A DNA stretch of 64,000 bases from Frigoribacterium faeni (GCF_007988805.1 NZ_BJUV01000013.1:29226-93225); one strand, 5' to 3'; positions 1-9,350 are shown, counted from the first letter of the stretch. Notes: generated by a model not told the origin, from the sequence alone. Numbers and translations: made by a program.

Positions 1-51
1 CTGGTCACCTCCAAGTTCGCCACGGCGGAGTGGCTGCGCCGCGTCCCCTGA
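1..51 (+). CDS. 3' end of an unidentified CDS
   Basis: The first 51 bases read without a stop as a C-terminal tail ending in AEWLRRVP and a TGA at 49-51. The start lies outside the window, so the family cannot be named. The stop sits just before the -10 box (TAGGCT, 54-59) of the next gene. It could be a chance open frame, but the frame is the only one compatible with the tight spacing seen elsewhere here. Confidence 0.45.
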   Translation: MVTSKFATAEWLRRVP

Positions 52-65
52 CCTAGGCTCGACGC

Positions 66-371
66 GTGGATCTCTGGATGTGGGGCGGCATCGTCGTGGC
101 TGCAGCGGGCCTGATGGGGCTGCTGCACCGCATCGGCTGGATCGATCTCAGCGACAAGTCACGCCGAGGAGGCACGGGGAGCACCTCATCGAGCGGTCTC
201 ATGGGCATCGGCGACGAGGTCTTCGCCCCCACCCGGCACGAGGCCCGCATCGAGATGGACCGTCAGACAGTGCTGCCCGCCCCGGCGCCTGCGCCGGGAG
301 ACGGCGACCGCGGGGTCATCGACCTCGACACGCGCGTCACCATCGACGTGAGCGACCACCGCCGCCGCTGA
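66..371 (+). CDS. small single-pass membrane protein, hypothetical
   Basis: This 101-residue protein has one N-terminal hydrophobic segment (about residues 4-22), a basic stop-transfer region (DKSRRGG), a Ser/Gly linker, and a soluble tail with the phrase MGIGDEVFAPTRHEARIEMD. That phrase resembles small actinobacterial proteins of unknown function (DUF6191-like; from memory, not searched). The GTG start is supported by a leaderless promoter: TAGGCT at 54-59 and six bases to GTG. No function can be assigned. Confidence 0.7.
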   Translation: MDLWMWGGIVVAAAGLMGLLHRIGWIDLSDKSRRGGTGSTSSSGLMGIGDEVFAPTRHEARIEMDRQTVLPAPAPAPGDGDRGVIDLDTRVTIDVSDHRRR

Positions 372-446
372 CGAGGCCCGGGCCGTGGGCGCGGCTGTCG
401 CCGTGGCTGTGCGTCCGTCGCGCGGCGCCTCGGGGCCGGCGGGCGT

Positions 447-731
447 TCAGCGGGTGAGCAGCTCGCGGTAGTCGACGTGGTCGTCGATGAAGTCCACGAC
501 GAACGGGCAGAGCGGCACGACGCGTCGCTCGGAGTTCGCCCGGACGTCGTCGAGGGCGCCCTGCACGAGCTGGGCGCCGAGTCCGCCCGAGCGGCGACTC
601 GGCTCGATCTCGGTGTGGGTGAAGCGGATCTCGTCGCCGACGATCTCGTACGCGGCGAAGCCGACGGTGGCGTCGCCTTCGACGAGGGCGTACTGGTTCT
701 CGGCGGGGCGGTTCTGTACCTCTGCGTTCAT
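447..731 (-). CDS. GNAT-family N-acetyltransferase, short YjdJ-like type
   Basis: This is a 94-residue acetyltransferase of the compact GNAT type. The acetyl-CoA loop RRSGGLGAQL is at residues 46-55, and the family's C-terminal signature (VVPLCPFVVDFI, about 71-82) is present. Members of this short family are normally 90-100 residues, so the gene is complete. The substrate is unknown. The start is supported by a leaderless -10 (TAGCGT on the minus strand, 743-738) six bases upstream of ATG. It is divergent from the methyltransferase gene. Confidence 0.85.
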   Translation of the reverse strand: MNAEVQNRPAENQYALVEGDATVGFAAYEIVGDEIRFTHTEIEPSRRSGGLGAQLVQGALDDVRANSERRVVPLCPFVVDFIDDHVDYRELLTR

Positions 732-1052
732 CCCGCCACGCTACGCCCGCCCGTATGCGCGGGTGCTGATCGGGGCGGGCCGTCTCCCGGGGGCCGACCC
801 GCGCCTCCTCGGGGCCTCCCACCGCCCGGGGTCGTGTGCACTTCGCGACGGATCGGACGGTTCTCCTCTCCGCGCCGTGCTCGATGTGCGCCGAACCCGA
901 CCGAGGTGGTCTCGGAACCGCTGCTGCACCACGAAAGGGACGCCTTGCGCGAGGCGGAGGTCGCGAAGTGCACAGGGCCGACCGGCGGCGGCGGCGGCGG
1001 GGCAGGCGCGGGGCGACTCGGGGCGGGGGCCGGCAGGCGACAGAATGGGGGC
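732..1052. other. 321-bp divergent spacer
   Basis: No gene is visible here. The spacer holds the promoters of the acetyltransferase (minus) and the methyltransferase (plus, CAGAAT at 1041-1046), one copy of the iterated word CCGCGCCTCCTCGG at 799-812, and a low-complexity GGC run near 984-1000. Confidence 0.6.
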
Positions 1053-1967
1053 ATGCCTCTGAACTGGACCAGCGCCTCTCCGAGTCTCGTGGTCCGCGGC
1101 GACAACCTCGACGCGACGGCCCAGCTGCCCGACGAGGCGTTCACGGTGGTCTACCTCGACCCGCCGTTCAACACCGGACGCCAACAGCAGCGCCGGTCGA
1201 CCACGTCGACCCGCAGCGCCGCGGACTCGGTGACCGCCATCACAGGTTTCAAAGGCGTCGCCTACGAGCGCATCCGTGGCGACCTCATGCGGTACGACGA
1301 CCGCTTCGACGACTACTGGTCGTTCCTCGAGCCGCGCCTCGCCGAGGCCTGGCGCCTGCTCGCCTCCGACGGCACCCTCTACCTGCATCTCGACTACCGC
1401 GAGGCGCACTACGCCAAGGTCCTGCTCGACGTGCTGTTCGGTCGTGACAACTTCCTGAACGAGATCATCTGGGCCTACGACTACGGCGCGAAGAGCCGCA
1501 ACCGCTGGCCCACGAAGCACGACACGATCCTCGTCTACGTGAAGGATCCGAGCCGGTACCACTTCGACTCCGAGACCGTCGACCGCGAGCCCTACATGGC
1601 CCCGGGCCTCGTCACGCCCGAGAAGGTCGCGCGGGGAAAACTGCCGACCGACGTCTGGTGGCACACGATCGTCTCGCCGACGGGCCGCGAGAAGACGGGC
1701 TACCCGACGCAGAAGCCCGAGGGCGTGATCCGACGCATGATCCAGGCCTCCAGCCGGGAGGGCGACTGGATCCTCGACTTCTTCGCCGGCAGCGGCACGA
1801 CGGGCGCGGTCGCCCAGTCGCTCGGGCGACGCTTCGTGCTGGTGGACAGCAACGAGGAGGCGGTGGCCGTCATGCGTCGACGCCTCCCGGACGCGACGTT
1901 CCGGGTCGTGCGCCCCCGCTCGACGAGATCGCGGGCGAAGCGGGACGCGGCCGCGACGGCGGGCTGA
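1053..1967 (+). CDS. site-specific DNA methyltransferase (beta-class N6-adenine/N4-cytosine)
   Basis: This 304-residue enzyme should transfer a methyl group from S-adenosylmethionine to an exocyclic amino group in DNA. The catalytic motif IV DPPFN (residues 36-40) precedes the SAM-binding motif I FAGSGTTG (244-251), the beta-class order. Between them are YLHLDYREAHYAKVLLD and the TGYPTQKP motif that comes just before the SAM-binding part. The ATG at 1053 is six bases after CAGAAT, a leaderless start; the frame is open upstream but has no family similarity there. No restriction endonuclease gene is adjacent, so it looks like an orphan methyltransferase, regulatory or protective. The target site cannot be read from the sequence. 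Confidence 0.9.
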   Translation: MPLNWTSASPSLVVRGDNLDATAQLPDEAFTVVYLDPPFNTGRQQQRRSTTSTRSAADSVTAITGFKGVAYERIRGDLMRYDDRFDDYWSFLEPRLAEAWRLLASDGTLYLHLDYREAHYAKVLLDVLFGRDNFLNEIIWAYDYGAKSRNRWPTKHDTILVYVKDPSRYHFDSETVDREPYMAPGLVTPEKVARGKLPTDVWWHTIVSPTGREKTGYPTQKPEGVIRRMIQASSREGDWILDFFAGSGTTGAVAQSLGRRFVLVDSNEEAVAVMRRRLPDATFRVVRPRSTRSRAKRDAAATAG

Positions 1968-1990
1968 GCCCCGGCGTCCGGGTGACCCTG

Positions 1991-2054
1991 CGTCAGAGCG
2001 TCAGAGCGTCAGAGCGTCAGAGCGTCAGAGCGTCAGAGCGTCAGAGCGTCCGAG
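1991..2054. repeat. tandem octamer repeat (CGTCAGAG), seven perfect units
   Basis: Seven exact head-to-tail copies of CGTCAGAG plus a degenerate eighth lie 23 bp after the methyltransferase stop and 10 bp before the end of the convergent small gene. The unit length is not a multiple of three, so copy-number changes would shift a frame that ran through it. As annotated, no coding frame crosses it. Confidence 0.95.
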
Positions 2055-2063
2055 CGACGCCCG

Positions 2064-2189
2064 TCAGGCGGCGGTCTGCTGGGCGTCCGACTCGCGGCGC
2101 GCGACGTGCACCCCGCCGACCGAGACCGTGCCCCGGACGAGTGCGACGAGCTGCTCGTGGCTGAGCGACTGGAGCTGCTGGGCGCCCAT
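2064..2189 (-). CDS. 41-residue LSHExLVAxxRG peptide, second gene of miniature operon 1
   Basis: This tiny protein contains LSHEQLVALVRGTVSV followed by RES. The motif recurs in the 82-residue protein at 62579-62827 (LSHEALVAHIRGRVDV, then RES). I know no named family for it. There is no membrane segment or signal peptide. Its ATG overlaps the stop of the upstream gene as TGATG, so translation is probably coupled. It lies downstream of the CTAG-N5-CTAG operator and looped leader, and so is probably controlled by the MarR regulator next door. The function is unknown; similarity to the distant copy is the main evidence that it is a real gene. Confidence 0.65.
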   Translation of the reverse strand: MGAQQLQSLSHEQLVALVRGTVSVGGVHVARRESDAQQTAA

Positions 2190-2338
2190 CAGGAGATCCC
2201 GGCGGCGGTGGCGACGGCGGCGACGAGGCTCGCGATCATGCCGGCCGAGGCGACGGCGATGACGGCGAGGGTCGAGGTGCGGCCCGTGTCGATGGAGGTG
2301 GAGCGTCGACCCCGGGGGGTCGGGTTCAGTGCAGTCAT
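2189..2338 (-). CDS. 49-residue small membrane or secreted peptide, first gene of miniature operon 1
   Basis: The predicted peptide has a basic, Thr/Ser-rich N-terminus (MTALNPTPRGRRSTS), then a hydrophobic stretch of about 26 residues (LAVIAVASAGMIASLVAAVA), and ends soon after. This suggests a single-pass membrane peptide or signal-like peptide. A weak ribosome-binding sequence (GCAGGAC) precedes ATG. The stop overlaps the next start (TGATG). The equivalent first gene of the second cassette (62824-62931) is also tiny but not clearly homologous. No function can be assigned. Confidence 0.55.
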   Translation of the reverse strand: MTALNPTPRGRRSTSIDTGRTSTLAVIAVASAGMIASLVAAVATAAGIS

Positions 2339-2400
2339 GTCCTGCTCGTCTCTGGCACCCCTGCGATGCCGGCTGAACTGTCGTGATCTCTCGTGCGGTC

Positions 2401-2483
2401 ACATCGCCGGCCGTGAACCGGGTCCGTGCGACCCCGGCCGTGAACCGGTGTCGTGTGGCCCCGCCGTGAATCGGGGCCGTGAG
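2401..2483 (-). promoter_or_regulatory. leader with three tandem TTCACGG-loop hairpins
   Basis: In the transcript of operon 1 the word TTCACGG occurs three times, 26-27 bases apart (plus-strand CCGTGAA at 2411-2417, 2438-2444, 2464-2470), each flanked by complementary arms. The best hairpin is GGCCCCG / CGGGGCC (2457-2463 with 2472-2478). The middle one pairs eight of nine positions (2429-2437 with 2445-2453), and the last pairs only four. The same loop and a covarying stem occur upstream of operon 2 at 62978-62997. Confidence 0.7.
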
Positions 2484-2503
2484 ATGACAGTGGCAGACGG
2501 TCT

Positions 2504-2516
2504 CTAGGTTGTCTAG
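2504..2516. promoter_or_regulatory. CTAG-N5-CTAG operator of miniature operon 1 (probable MarR site)
   Basis: The sequence CTAGGTTGTCTAG is a palindromic pair of CTAG half sites with five bases between. The minus-strand reading CTAGACAACCTAGA matches the elements at 3150-3162 and 63021-63033. CTAG is rare in such GC-rich DNA, so three equally spaced pairs are unlikely to be chance. The left half contains a possible -10 (TAGACA). Confidence 0.75.
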
Positions 2517-2579
2517 CTACGCCCGAACCGGGTTCGTTCCCTGGACATCCGACCTCGGAGGGGCGTATACGCGGTGACG

Positions 2580-3149
2580 TCAGGCGGAGGGGGTCGCACG
2601 GGCGTCGATCGGCTCGGCCGCCCTCCCGGTCTCGGAGGTCGTGTCCGATCCGTCCGCCGACAACGACGCCGCCATCGCGTCCAGGAACAGCGCGACCGTC
2701 GCCTGCTCGTCCGCCGACAACGACTCGGCGGTCGCGATCATGCGCTGGTGCATGGCCGACAGGGTCGATCGCACCTCGCCGTGCGACTCCTCGGTGACGG
2801 TCAGCAGGACCCCGCGCTTGTCGGTCGGATGGGGATTGCGTGTGAGGTGCCCGCTCGACACCAGCCGCCCGATCAGGACGGAGGTCGACGCCGAGGTGAT
2901 GCCGAGGTGGCTCGCGAGGTCCTTCGCATTGACGTCGTCGCCGCGGCGCTGGGCGCGGACGAGGAACCTCAGGGCGGCCAGGTCGGTGTCGCCCATGCCC
3001 ATCGAGTCGCGGGTGCGCTTGCGCATGTCCGACTCGGCGGCGCGGTAGCGGCGGAGGGCGTTGAGCACCTCGACGCCGCGCTCCTCATTGCTGCTGGTGT
3101 ACCAGTACCCGGTGGCGTCGTACGGAGCCGCAGGCTTGTTGTGGACCAT
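2580..3149 (-). CDS. MarR-family transcriptional regulator
   Basis: This 189-residue protein has a winged helix-turn-helix core at about residues 55-130 (DTDLAALRFLV, ASHLGITSASTSVLIGRLVSSGHL, wing NPHPTDKRGVLLTVT). It is flanked by dimerisation helices and a Ser/Thr/Ala-rich tail. MarR proteins are dimeric repressors released by small ligands or oxidants; the ligand here is unknown. The ATG directly abuts CTAGAGAGACTAG, which also contains the -10 (TAGTCT, six bases before ATG). This implies a leaderless, self-repressed gene. Matching operators lie before the adjacent tiny operon and 60 kb away. Confidence 0.92.
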   Translation of the reverse strand: MVHNKPAAPYDATGYWYTSSNEERGVEVLNALRRYRAAESDMRKRTRDSMGMGDTDLAALRFLVRAQRRGDDVNAKDLASHLGITSASTSVLIGRLVSSGHLTRNPHPTDKRGVLLTVTEESHGEVRSTLSAMHQRMIATAESLSADEQATVALFLDAMAASLSADGSDTTSETGRAAEPIDARATPSA

Positions 3150-3162
3150 CTAGAGAGACTAG
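3150..3162. promoter_or_regulatory. autoregulatory MarR operator over the leaderless promoter
   Basis: CTAGAGAGACTAG is immediately upstream of the regulator's ATG. On the minus strand TAGTCT (3161-3156) is six bases from the start codon, so the operator would block RNA polymerase directly. It has the same CTAG-N5-CTAG spacing as the sites at 2504 and 63021. Confidence 0.75.
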
Positions 3163-3380
3163 CTTCTCGCGGGTCCCTGGGTCGAGACCGGACGGAGAAC
3201 GGGCCGCGTCTCCGAGGAGGCGCGGCCCGCGTGGTCGTCGCGCCTCCCGCGTGAGCTTCACGGGCAGGGTACGCCGGAGGCGAGACGACCGGGGAGGCGA
3301 CCAGCGCCTCCTACCGGGTCAACCGTACTCCCGTCCGCGCCGCCACCGAACCGATCCGTGCGGGAACTAGGCTCGGACCG

Positions 3381-4214
3381 ATGTCTCTCCGTCCTCTGTC
3401 GCACCGTTCCGCCGTGGTGGTCGCCGCCGTCCTGACCTCCGCGCTGCTCGCCTCGTGCTCGTCGAGCGAGCCGGCGCCGAGCCCCTCGACGTCCGCCGCG
3501 ACCCCGTCGGCGTCGGCGTCGCCGTCGCTGTCCGCCCCGTCGAGCACCCCCGCTCCGACCGCCACCGAGGAGGCGCCTCCCACGTCCGCCACGACGCCCG
3601 CCTTCGACCGCACCGCCCGTTCCGTCGACGACCCGGCCAGCCTCTGGGTCGTCAGCGACAAGCTGCGTCCGCTCGACCCGGTCGACTACACGCCCGGGGA
3701 TCTCGTCACCCCCGACGTCGTGAGCCAGAACCCGCCGACCCTCCGCGCCGAGGCCGCCGACGCGGTGGTCGCGATGTTCGCGGCCGGCGAGGCCGAGGGG
3801 GCGGGGCGGTTCCAGGTGCAGAGCGCGTACCGCTCGTACGCGACCCAGGTCAGCGTCTACGACGGCTGGGTGCAGCAGCTGGGTCAGGCTCAGGCCGACG
3901 CGCAGAGCGCCCGACCCGGGTTCAGCGAGCACCAGACCGGCCTCGCCCTCGACATCAGCCCGATCCCGCTCAGCTGCGCGCTGCAGGCCTGCTTCGGCGA
4001 CACCCCGCAGGGGCGGTGGCTGGCGGCCGAGGCGTGGCGCTTCGGGTTCCTGCTGAGGTACCCCGCCGACAAGGTCGCGGTGACGGGCTTCACCTTCGAG
4101 CCGTGGCACTTCCGCTACGTCGGCGTCGACCTCTCGACCGAGATGCACGAGACGGGCGTCACGACGCTCGAGGAGTTCTTCGACCTGCCGGCCGCGCCCG
4201 ACTACGCCGGCTGA
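3381..4214 (+). CDS. D-alanyl-D-alanine carboxypeptidase, VanY/M15B family lipoprotein
   Basis: This 277-residue zinc peptidase should trim the terminal D-Ala of peptidoglycan stem peptides outside the membrane. A lipoprotein signal ends at LLASC (Cys26), followed by a long Ser/Pro/Thr linker. The M15 zinc ligands are SEHQTGLALD (His184, Asp191) and EPWH (Glu240 catalytic, His243). The start is fixed by a leaderless -10 (TAGGCT 3368-3373, seven bases before ATG). It stands alone and converges on the metalloprotease gene. Confidence 0.9.
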   Translation: MSLRPLSHRSAVVVAAVLTSALLASCSSSEPAPSPSTSAATPSASASPSLSAPSSTPAPTATEEAPPTSATTPAFDRTARSVDDPASLWVVSDKLRPLDPVDYTPGDLVTPDVVSQNPPTLRAEAADAVVAMFAAGEAEGAGRFQVQSAYRSYATQVSVYDGWVQQLGQAQADAQSARPGFSEHQTGLALDISPIPLSCALQACFGDTPQGRWLAAEAWRFGFLLRYPADKVAVTGFTFEPWHFRYVGVDLSTEMHETGVTTLEEFFDLPAAPDYAG

Positions 4215-4218
4215 GGCG

Positions 4219-5286
4219 TCAGCCGAGCGGGTACAGCTTGGCCATCGCGGCGGCGTCGCCCGATCCCTTGAGGCGCGTCGAGAAGTCGCACGACCCGATG
4301 CTCGGCTGCATGATCTGCCCCGAGTTCGCGCCCGTGTGGCCGAGACCCAGGGCGTGACCGAACTCGTGGGCGGCCGTGGTGCGGAGGTCGTACTGGCCCG
4401 GCTTGCAGGCTCCGGTGCCCGACCAGACGTAGAACGACTCCTTCGTGGTGAACGCGATGTCGGCCTCGATGGCCCGGGCGGGCGTGTAGAGCACGCAGGT
4501 CAGCCCGAGCACTCCGGCCGGGAGGGCCTTGTAGCCCACGGTGTTGCGCCCGTCGGAGTTGGTGCTGCAGCCGCCCGAGGTGGTGACGCCGACGGCGTAG
4601 CGGGTCGTGCCGACGTAGTTCGAGGTGGCGCGCGTCTTGATCTGGTAGCCGCAGCGCGTGTACTTCGAGGCCATCGAGTAGGCGCCCCACCGGACGGACG
4701 TCGACGCGGCCGTCGGGTGCGGCTGCGACGTCCCGTTGAGGTACCAGCTGAGGGCGCCGGGCCAGGTGCTGCTGGACTTCGAGTACGCCGTCGTCGAGCC
4801 GCAGCCGGGGGTGGCCTGCGGCGCCGCGGGGGCCGAGGTGTCGGCGGTGAGGCTCTGGGCGGCGGTGGGGTCGCCGTAGATCTTCTCGCCGACGGCGACG
4901 GCGACCCGGCCGGCGTCGTCGCGGGTGATCGAGACCTCGGGCAGCTCGTCGGCGCCCGCCGCCATCACGACGCCGATGGCGAGCGTGGTGCCCGGGTCGG
5001 GCACGGGGACGGTGCGACCGGTGCCGACGGTCACGGCGAGGTCGTCGTAGGCGCAGTCCGAGCGGAGGGCGGCCGTCCGGCTGGCGTCGATGGCGCCCGT
5101 CGCCGAGCACGCGACGGTGCCGGCCGCCTGCGCGACCTGCCCGCCGCCGACGACGCCCGCCGTGACGAGCAGGAGGAGGGTGGCGGCGCCGGCCACGAGA
5201 CGACGCCCGGATCGCACCTGCGCCGAGGAGGCGGTCCGACGGTCGCCGTCGACGTCGGAGCGGGGTTCGGTTGCTGAGGTCGTCAC
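4219..5286 (-). CDS. secreted matrixin-like zinc metalloprotease (M10/metzincin)
   Basis: A basic N-terminus and hydrophobic segment (about residues 29-54) give a signal peptide. The mature part ends in a metzincin site HEFGHALGLGH (307-317) with the Met-turn Met326 in QIMQP. The three histidines would bind zinc and Glu308 would activate water. The middle region lacks a recognised propeptide cysteine switch. The GTG start at 5286 has a good ribosome-binding sequence (GGGAG). The substrate is unknown; a secreted protease next to a cell-wall peptidase suggests work on the surface or on plant or host protein. Confidence 0.85.
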   Translation of the reverse strand: MTTSATEPRSDVDGDRRTASSAQVRSGRRLVAGAATLLLLVTAGVVGGGQVAQAAGTVACSATGAIDASRTAALRSDCAYDDLAVTVGTGRTVPVPDPGTTLAIGVVMAAGADELPEVSITRDDAGRVAVAVGEKIYGDPTAAQSLTADTSAPAAPQATPGCGSTTAYSKSSSTWPGALSWYLNGTSQPHPTAASTSVRWGAYSMASKYTRCGYQIKTRATSNYVGTTRYAVGVTTSGGCSTNSDGRNTVGYKALPAGVLGLTCVLYTPARAIEADIAFTTKESFYVWSGTGACKPGQYDLRTTAAHEFGHALGLGHTGANSGQIMQPSIGSCDFSTRLKGSGDAAAMAKLYPLG

Positions 5287-5367
5287 GTGGGTCTCCCGTC
5301 GGGGCGGGGCACGCGTCCGTCGCGTCGCCGGTGGCCGACCGTGGTCCGCGCACCTCCCCTTCGATGA

Positions 5368-5398
5368 GGATAGGCACAGTCGTCGCCTGTGCCTATCC
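5368..5398. terminator. perfect 12-bp inverted repeat, probable terminator
   Basis: GGATAGGCACAG (5368-5379) pairs exactly with CTGTGCCTATCC (5387-5398) around a seven-base loop. It lies 59 bp after the pgm stop and 82 bp upstream of the metalloprotease start, both on the minus strand. It could end the pgm transcript or act on the protease promoter. No T tract follows. Confidence 0.6.
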
Positions 5399-5457
5399 CC
5401 TCAACGGGCCGTCCCCGCGGCGTCAGCCGGGAGGCGCGGGAGCCCGGGAGGCGCGGG

Positions 5458-7077
<1,620 letters not shown>

Positions 7078-7146
7078 GAGGTCATCCTGGCACCAGCCGC
7101 CGTCGTTCGTCGCAGGGTCTCCACAGGGCTCAGTAGGCTCTCGGAC

Positions 7147-8106
7147 ATGCCGACCACCGCCTCCTCGTCGACCTACAGCTACCTCGGCCCGGCGGGCACC
7201 TTCACCGAGGCCGCGCTCAAGCAGGTTCCCGAGGCCGTCGGCGCGACCTGGCGCAGCGTCAACAACGTCGGGGAGGCGCTGGCCGACGTCGTCTCGGGGC
7301 GCAGCACGGCCGCGATGATCGCGATCGAGAACAGCGTCGAGGGCGGGGTCAGCGCCACGCAGGACGCCCTGGCGACGGTGCCGGGCCTCCGCATCGTCGG
7401 CGAGTACCTCGTGCGGGTGAACTTCGTGCTGGTCGCCCGGCCCGGGACCCGCCTCGACGAGGTGCGGGTGGTCAACGCCCACCCCGTCGCCTACGCGCAG
7501 ACCCACCTCTGGCTCGAGCGGAACCTGCCGGGGCACGGGCACATCCCCGCGAGCTCGAACGTCGCCGCCGCCGCCGACCTGCTGCAGAGCTCAGGAGGCA
7601 CGGGCACGGCCGACGCCGCGGTCGCGCCTCCCGGGATCACCGAGCACCACGACGTCGAGGTGCTCGCGACCGAGATCGGCGACAACGCCAACGCCGTCAC
7701 GCGCTTCGTGCTCGTCAGCCGCACGGTGCCGGTGCCGCCGGCGACCGGCGCCGACAAGACGAGCCTGATCGTCGAGCTGCCCGTCGACGGCGCCGGCGCC
7801 CTGGTCGACATGCTCGAGCAGTTCGCGACCCGGGGCATCAACCTGAGCCTCATCCAGTCGCGTCCGATCGGCGACGCCCTCGGCCGCTACCGCTTCGTGA
7901 TCGACCTCGAGGGGCACGTGCTCGACGAGCGGGTCGCGGACGCCCTGCTCGGACTCAAGCGGTTCAGCCCGAACGTGATCTTCCTCGGCTCGTACCCGCG
8001 GGCGGACGCGACGCCCGTCGAGGTCTCGCCGCGCTACGACGACGAGGCCTTCGTCGACGCCCGCGACTGGCTGCGCGGGCTCGTCTCGGGCGTCGACCCG
8101 GTCTAG
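7147..8106 (+). CDS. pheA: prephenate dehydratase
   Basis: This 319-residue enzyme converts prephenate to phenylpyruvate in phenylalanine synthesis. The N-terminal catalytic part opens with YSYLGPAGTFTEAAL and carries ENSVEGGV and NAVTRFVLV (the TRF catalytic motif). The C-terminal ACT domain (about residues 200-280) has GALVDMLEQFATRGINL and QSRP for phenylalanine feedback. It is a stand-alone dehydratase without a chorismate mutase domain, as usual in actinobacteria. The start follows a leaderless -10 (TAGGCT 7134-7139). A much longer open frame upstream is antisense to pgm and was rejected. Confidence 0.95.
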   Translation: MPTTASSSTYSYLGPAGTFTEAALKQVPEAVGATWRSVNNVGEALADVVSGRSTAAMIAIENSVEGGVSATQDALATVPGLRIVGEYLVRVNFVLVARPGTRLDEVRVVNAHPVAYAQTHLWLERNLPGHGHIPASSNVAAAADLLQSSGGTGTADAAVAPPGITEHHDVEVLATEIGDNANAVTRFVLVSRTVPVPPATGADKTSLIVELPVDGAGALVDMLEQFATRGINLSLIQSRPIGDALGRYRFVIDLEGHVLDERVADALLGLKRFSPNVIFLGSYPRADATPVEVSPRYDDEAFVDARDWLRGLVSGVDPV

Positions 8107-8146
8107 GGTCGGCCCGCTCCACCGGCGGACCCGCCCGGCCGCCCGC

Positions 8147-9205
8147 TCAGCTGTGCTCGGGGACGCGCACCGTGAGCGCGCCGGGGTCGACGACGGCGCG
8201 CAGGGCGACCGCCTTGCCGACCGAGTCGCCGTCGATCTCGAAGTCCTGCGGGCTGTCGAGCCGGACGACGAGCTTCTTTCCCTTGTTGTAGCGGAGCGTG
8301 CGCACCTCGCGGGAGTTCGCGGCCATGATGCGGCGACCGACGTGGCTGCGTCGCAGCACGCCGTTCTCCCACACGATCTTGATCCAGATCTGCACCCAGC
8401 CGATCAGGCCCTCGGGGCGCAGGGCGACGATGTCGAAGATGCCGTCGTCGACCGCGGCGTCGGGCAGCAGCATGATGTTGGCCGGCAGCAGCCCGCAGTT
8501 GCCGACGATGATCGTGTGCGCCCGCATCGACTTCCGCTCGCCGTCGTCGAGCTGGTATCGCACGTCGATCCTGTTGTCGTCGCGCAGCGCCCGCGCGATG
8601 GCGTCGACGTAGGCGAGCCAGCCGACCCGCTTCTTGAGGGTGTCGTTGGTGTTCGCGAGCATCTTCGCGTCGAGGCCCACGCCCGCCATGACGACGAACA
8701 CCTTCGTCTCGCGGTCGCCGTTCTCGCGTTCGATGTCGACGACGCCGAGGTCGATGGCACGATCTCTCCCTCGGAACGCCGTCGCGATCGAGTCGTCGAG
8801 CCGGTCGAGCGACAGCGACAGGTTGCGCGCCAGCAGATTGCCCGTGCCCGCCGGCACCAGACCGATCGACGCGTCGCTGCCGCGCAGCGCCTCGGCGACC
8901 GCTCGCACCGTGCCGTCGCCGCCGGCGGCGATCACCATCTCGGCACCGTCGGCCAGGGCCTGCCTGGTGATGCCGCCGCCCGGGTCCTCCTTCGAGGTCT
9001 CGTAGTAGCGCGTGGGGCCCCAGCCTGCGTCGCCGGCGTGGCGGGCGACCGATGCTCGGATGGCCTTGAGGTCGACCTTGATCGGGTTGTAGACGACGGC
9101 GGCGGTGCGGAGCGAGGTCTCGCCGCTGCCCGCCGTCGCCTCGTCGGCGGCCGTGTCGGCCTCGGGCGTCGAGGTGCGCTCGGCGGGGGAGGGGGAGGTC
9201 GTCAT
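8147..9205 (-). CDS. diacylglycerol kinase-family lipid kinase
   Basis: This 352-residue kinase of the DagK/YegS family has the nucleotide loop GGDGTV (95-100), the second signature PAGTGNLLARNL (118 onward) and the C-terminal beta domain. These enzymes phosphorylate diacylglycerol or related lipids at the inner membrane face. The first 30 residues are a low-complexity, acidic, Ser/Thr-rich extension. A leaderless -10 (TAGGTT, minus strand 9217-9212) lies six bases before ATG. Confidence 0.88.
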   Translation of the reverse strand: MTTSPSPAERTSTPEADTAADEATAGSGETSLRTAAVVYNPIKVDLKAIRASVARHAGDAGWGPTRYYETSKEDPGGGITRQALADGAEMVIAAGGDGTVRAVAEALRGSDASIGLVPAGTGNLLARNLSLSLDRLDDSIATAFRGRDRAIDLGVVDIERENGDRETKVFVVMAGVGLDAKMLANTNDTLKKRVGWLAYVDAIARALRDDNRIDVRYQLDDGERKSMRAHTIIVGNCGLLPANIMLLPDAAVDDGIFDIVALRPEGLIGWVQIWIKIVWENGVLRRSHVGRRIMAANSREVRTLRYNKGKKLVVRLDSPQDFEIDGDSVGKAVALRAVVDPGALTVRVPEHS

Positions 9206-9273
9206 GAGGCCAACCTAGGTGACCCGGCCCGTGGCGGGCCTCCGCCGGGCGGGACGGTGGGGACGGAGCCGAC

Positions 9274-9350
9274 CCGCGCCTCCTCGGGGAGAACGCGTCC
9301 GGGCGACGCTGTGGAGAGCGCGGCAGCCTGTGGACTCCGAGGAGGCGCGG
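9274..9350. repeat. inverted pair of the iterated 14-mer upstream of serS
   Basis: CCGCGCCTCCTCGG (9274-9287) and its exact complement CCGAGGAGGCGCGG (9337-9350) face each other across 49 bases, just upstream of the serS promoter (TAGAAT 9362-9367). They belong to the window-wide GAGGAGGCRCGG family. A long stem could form, but both copies lie upstream of the inferred transcription start. Confidence 0.7.

Noticed and set aside
1991..2054. Possible CRISPR array
   Set aside because: The units are 8 bp and directly adjacent with no spacers, and no cas gene is present; it is a simple tandem repeat.
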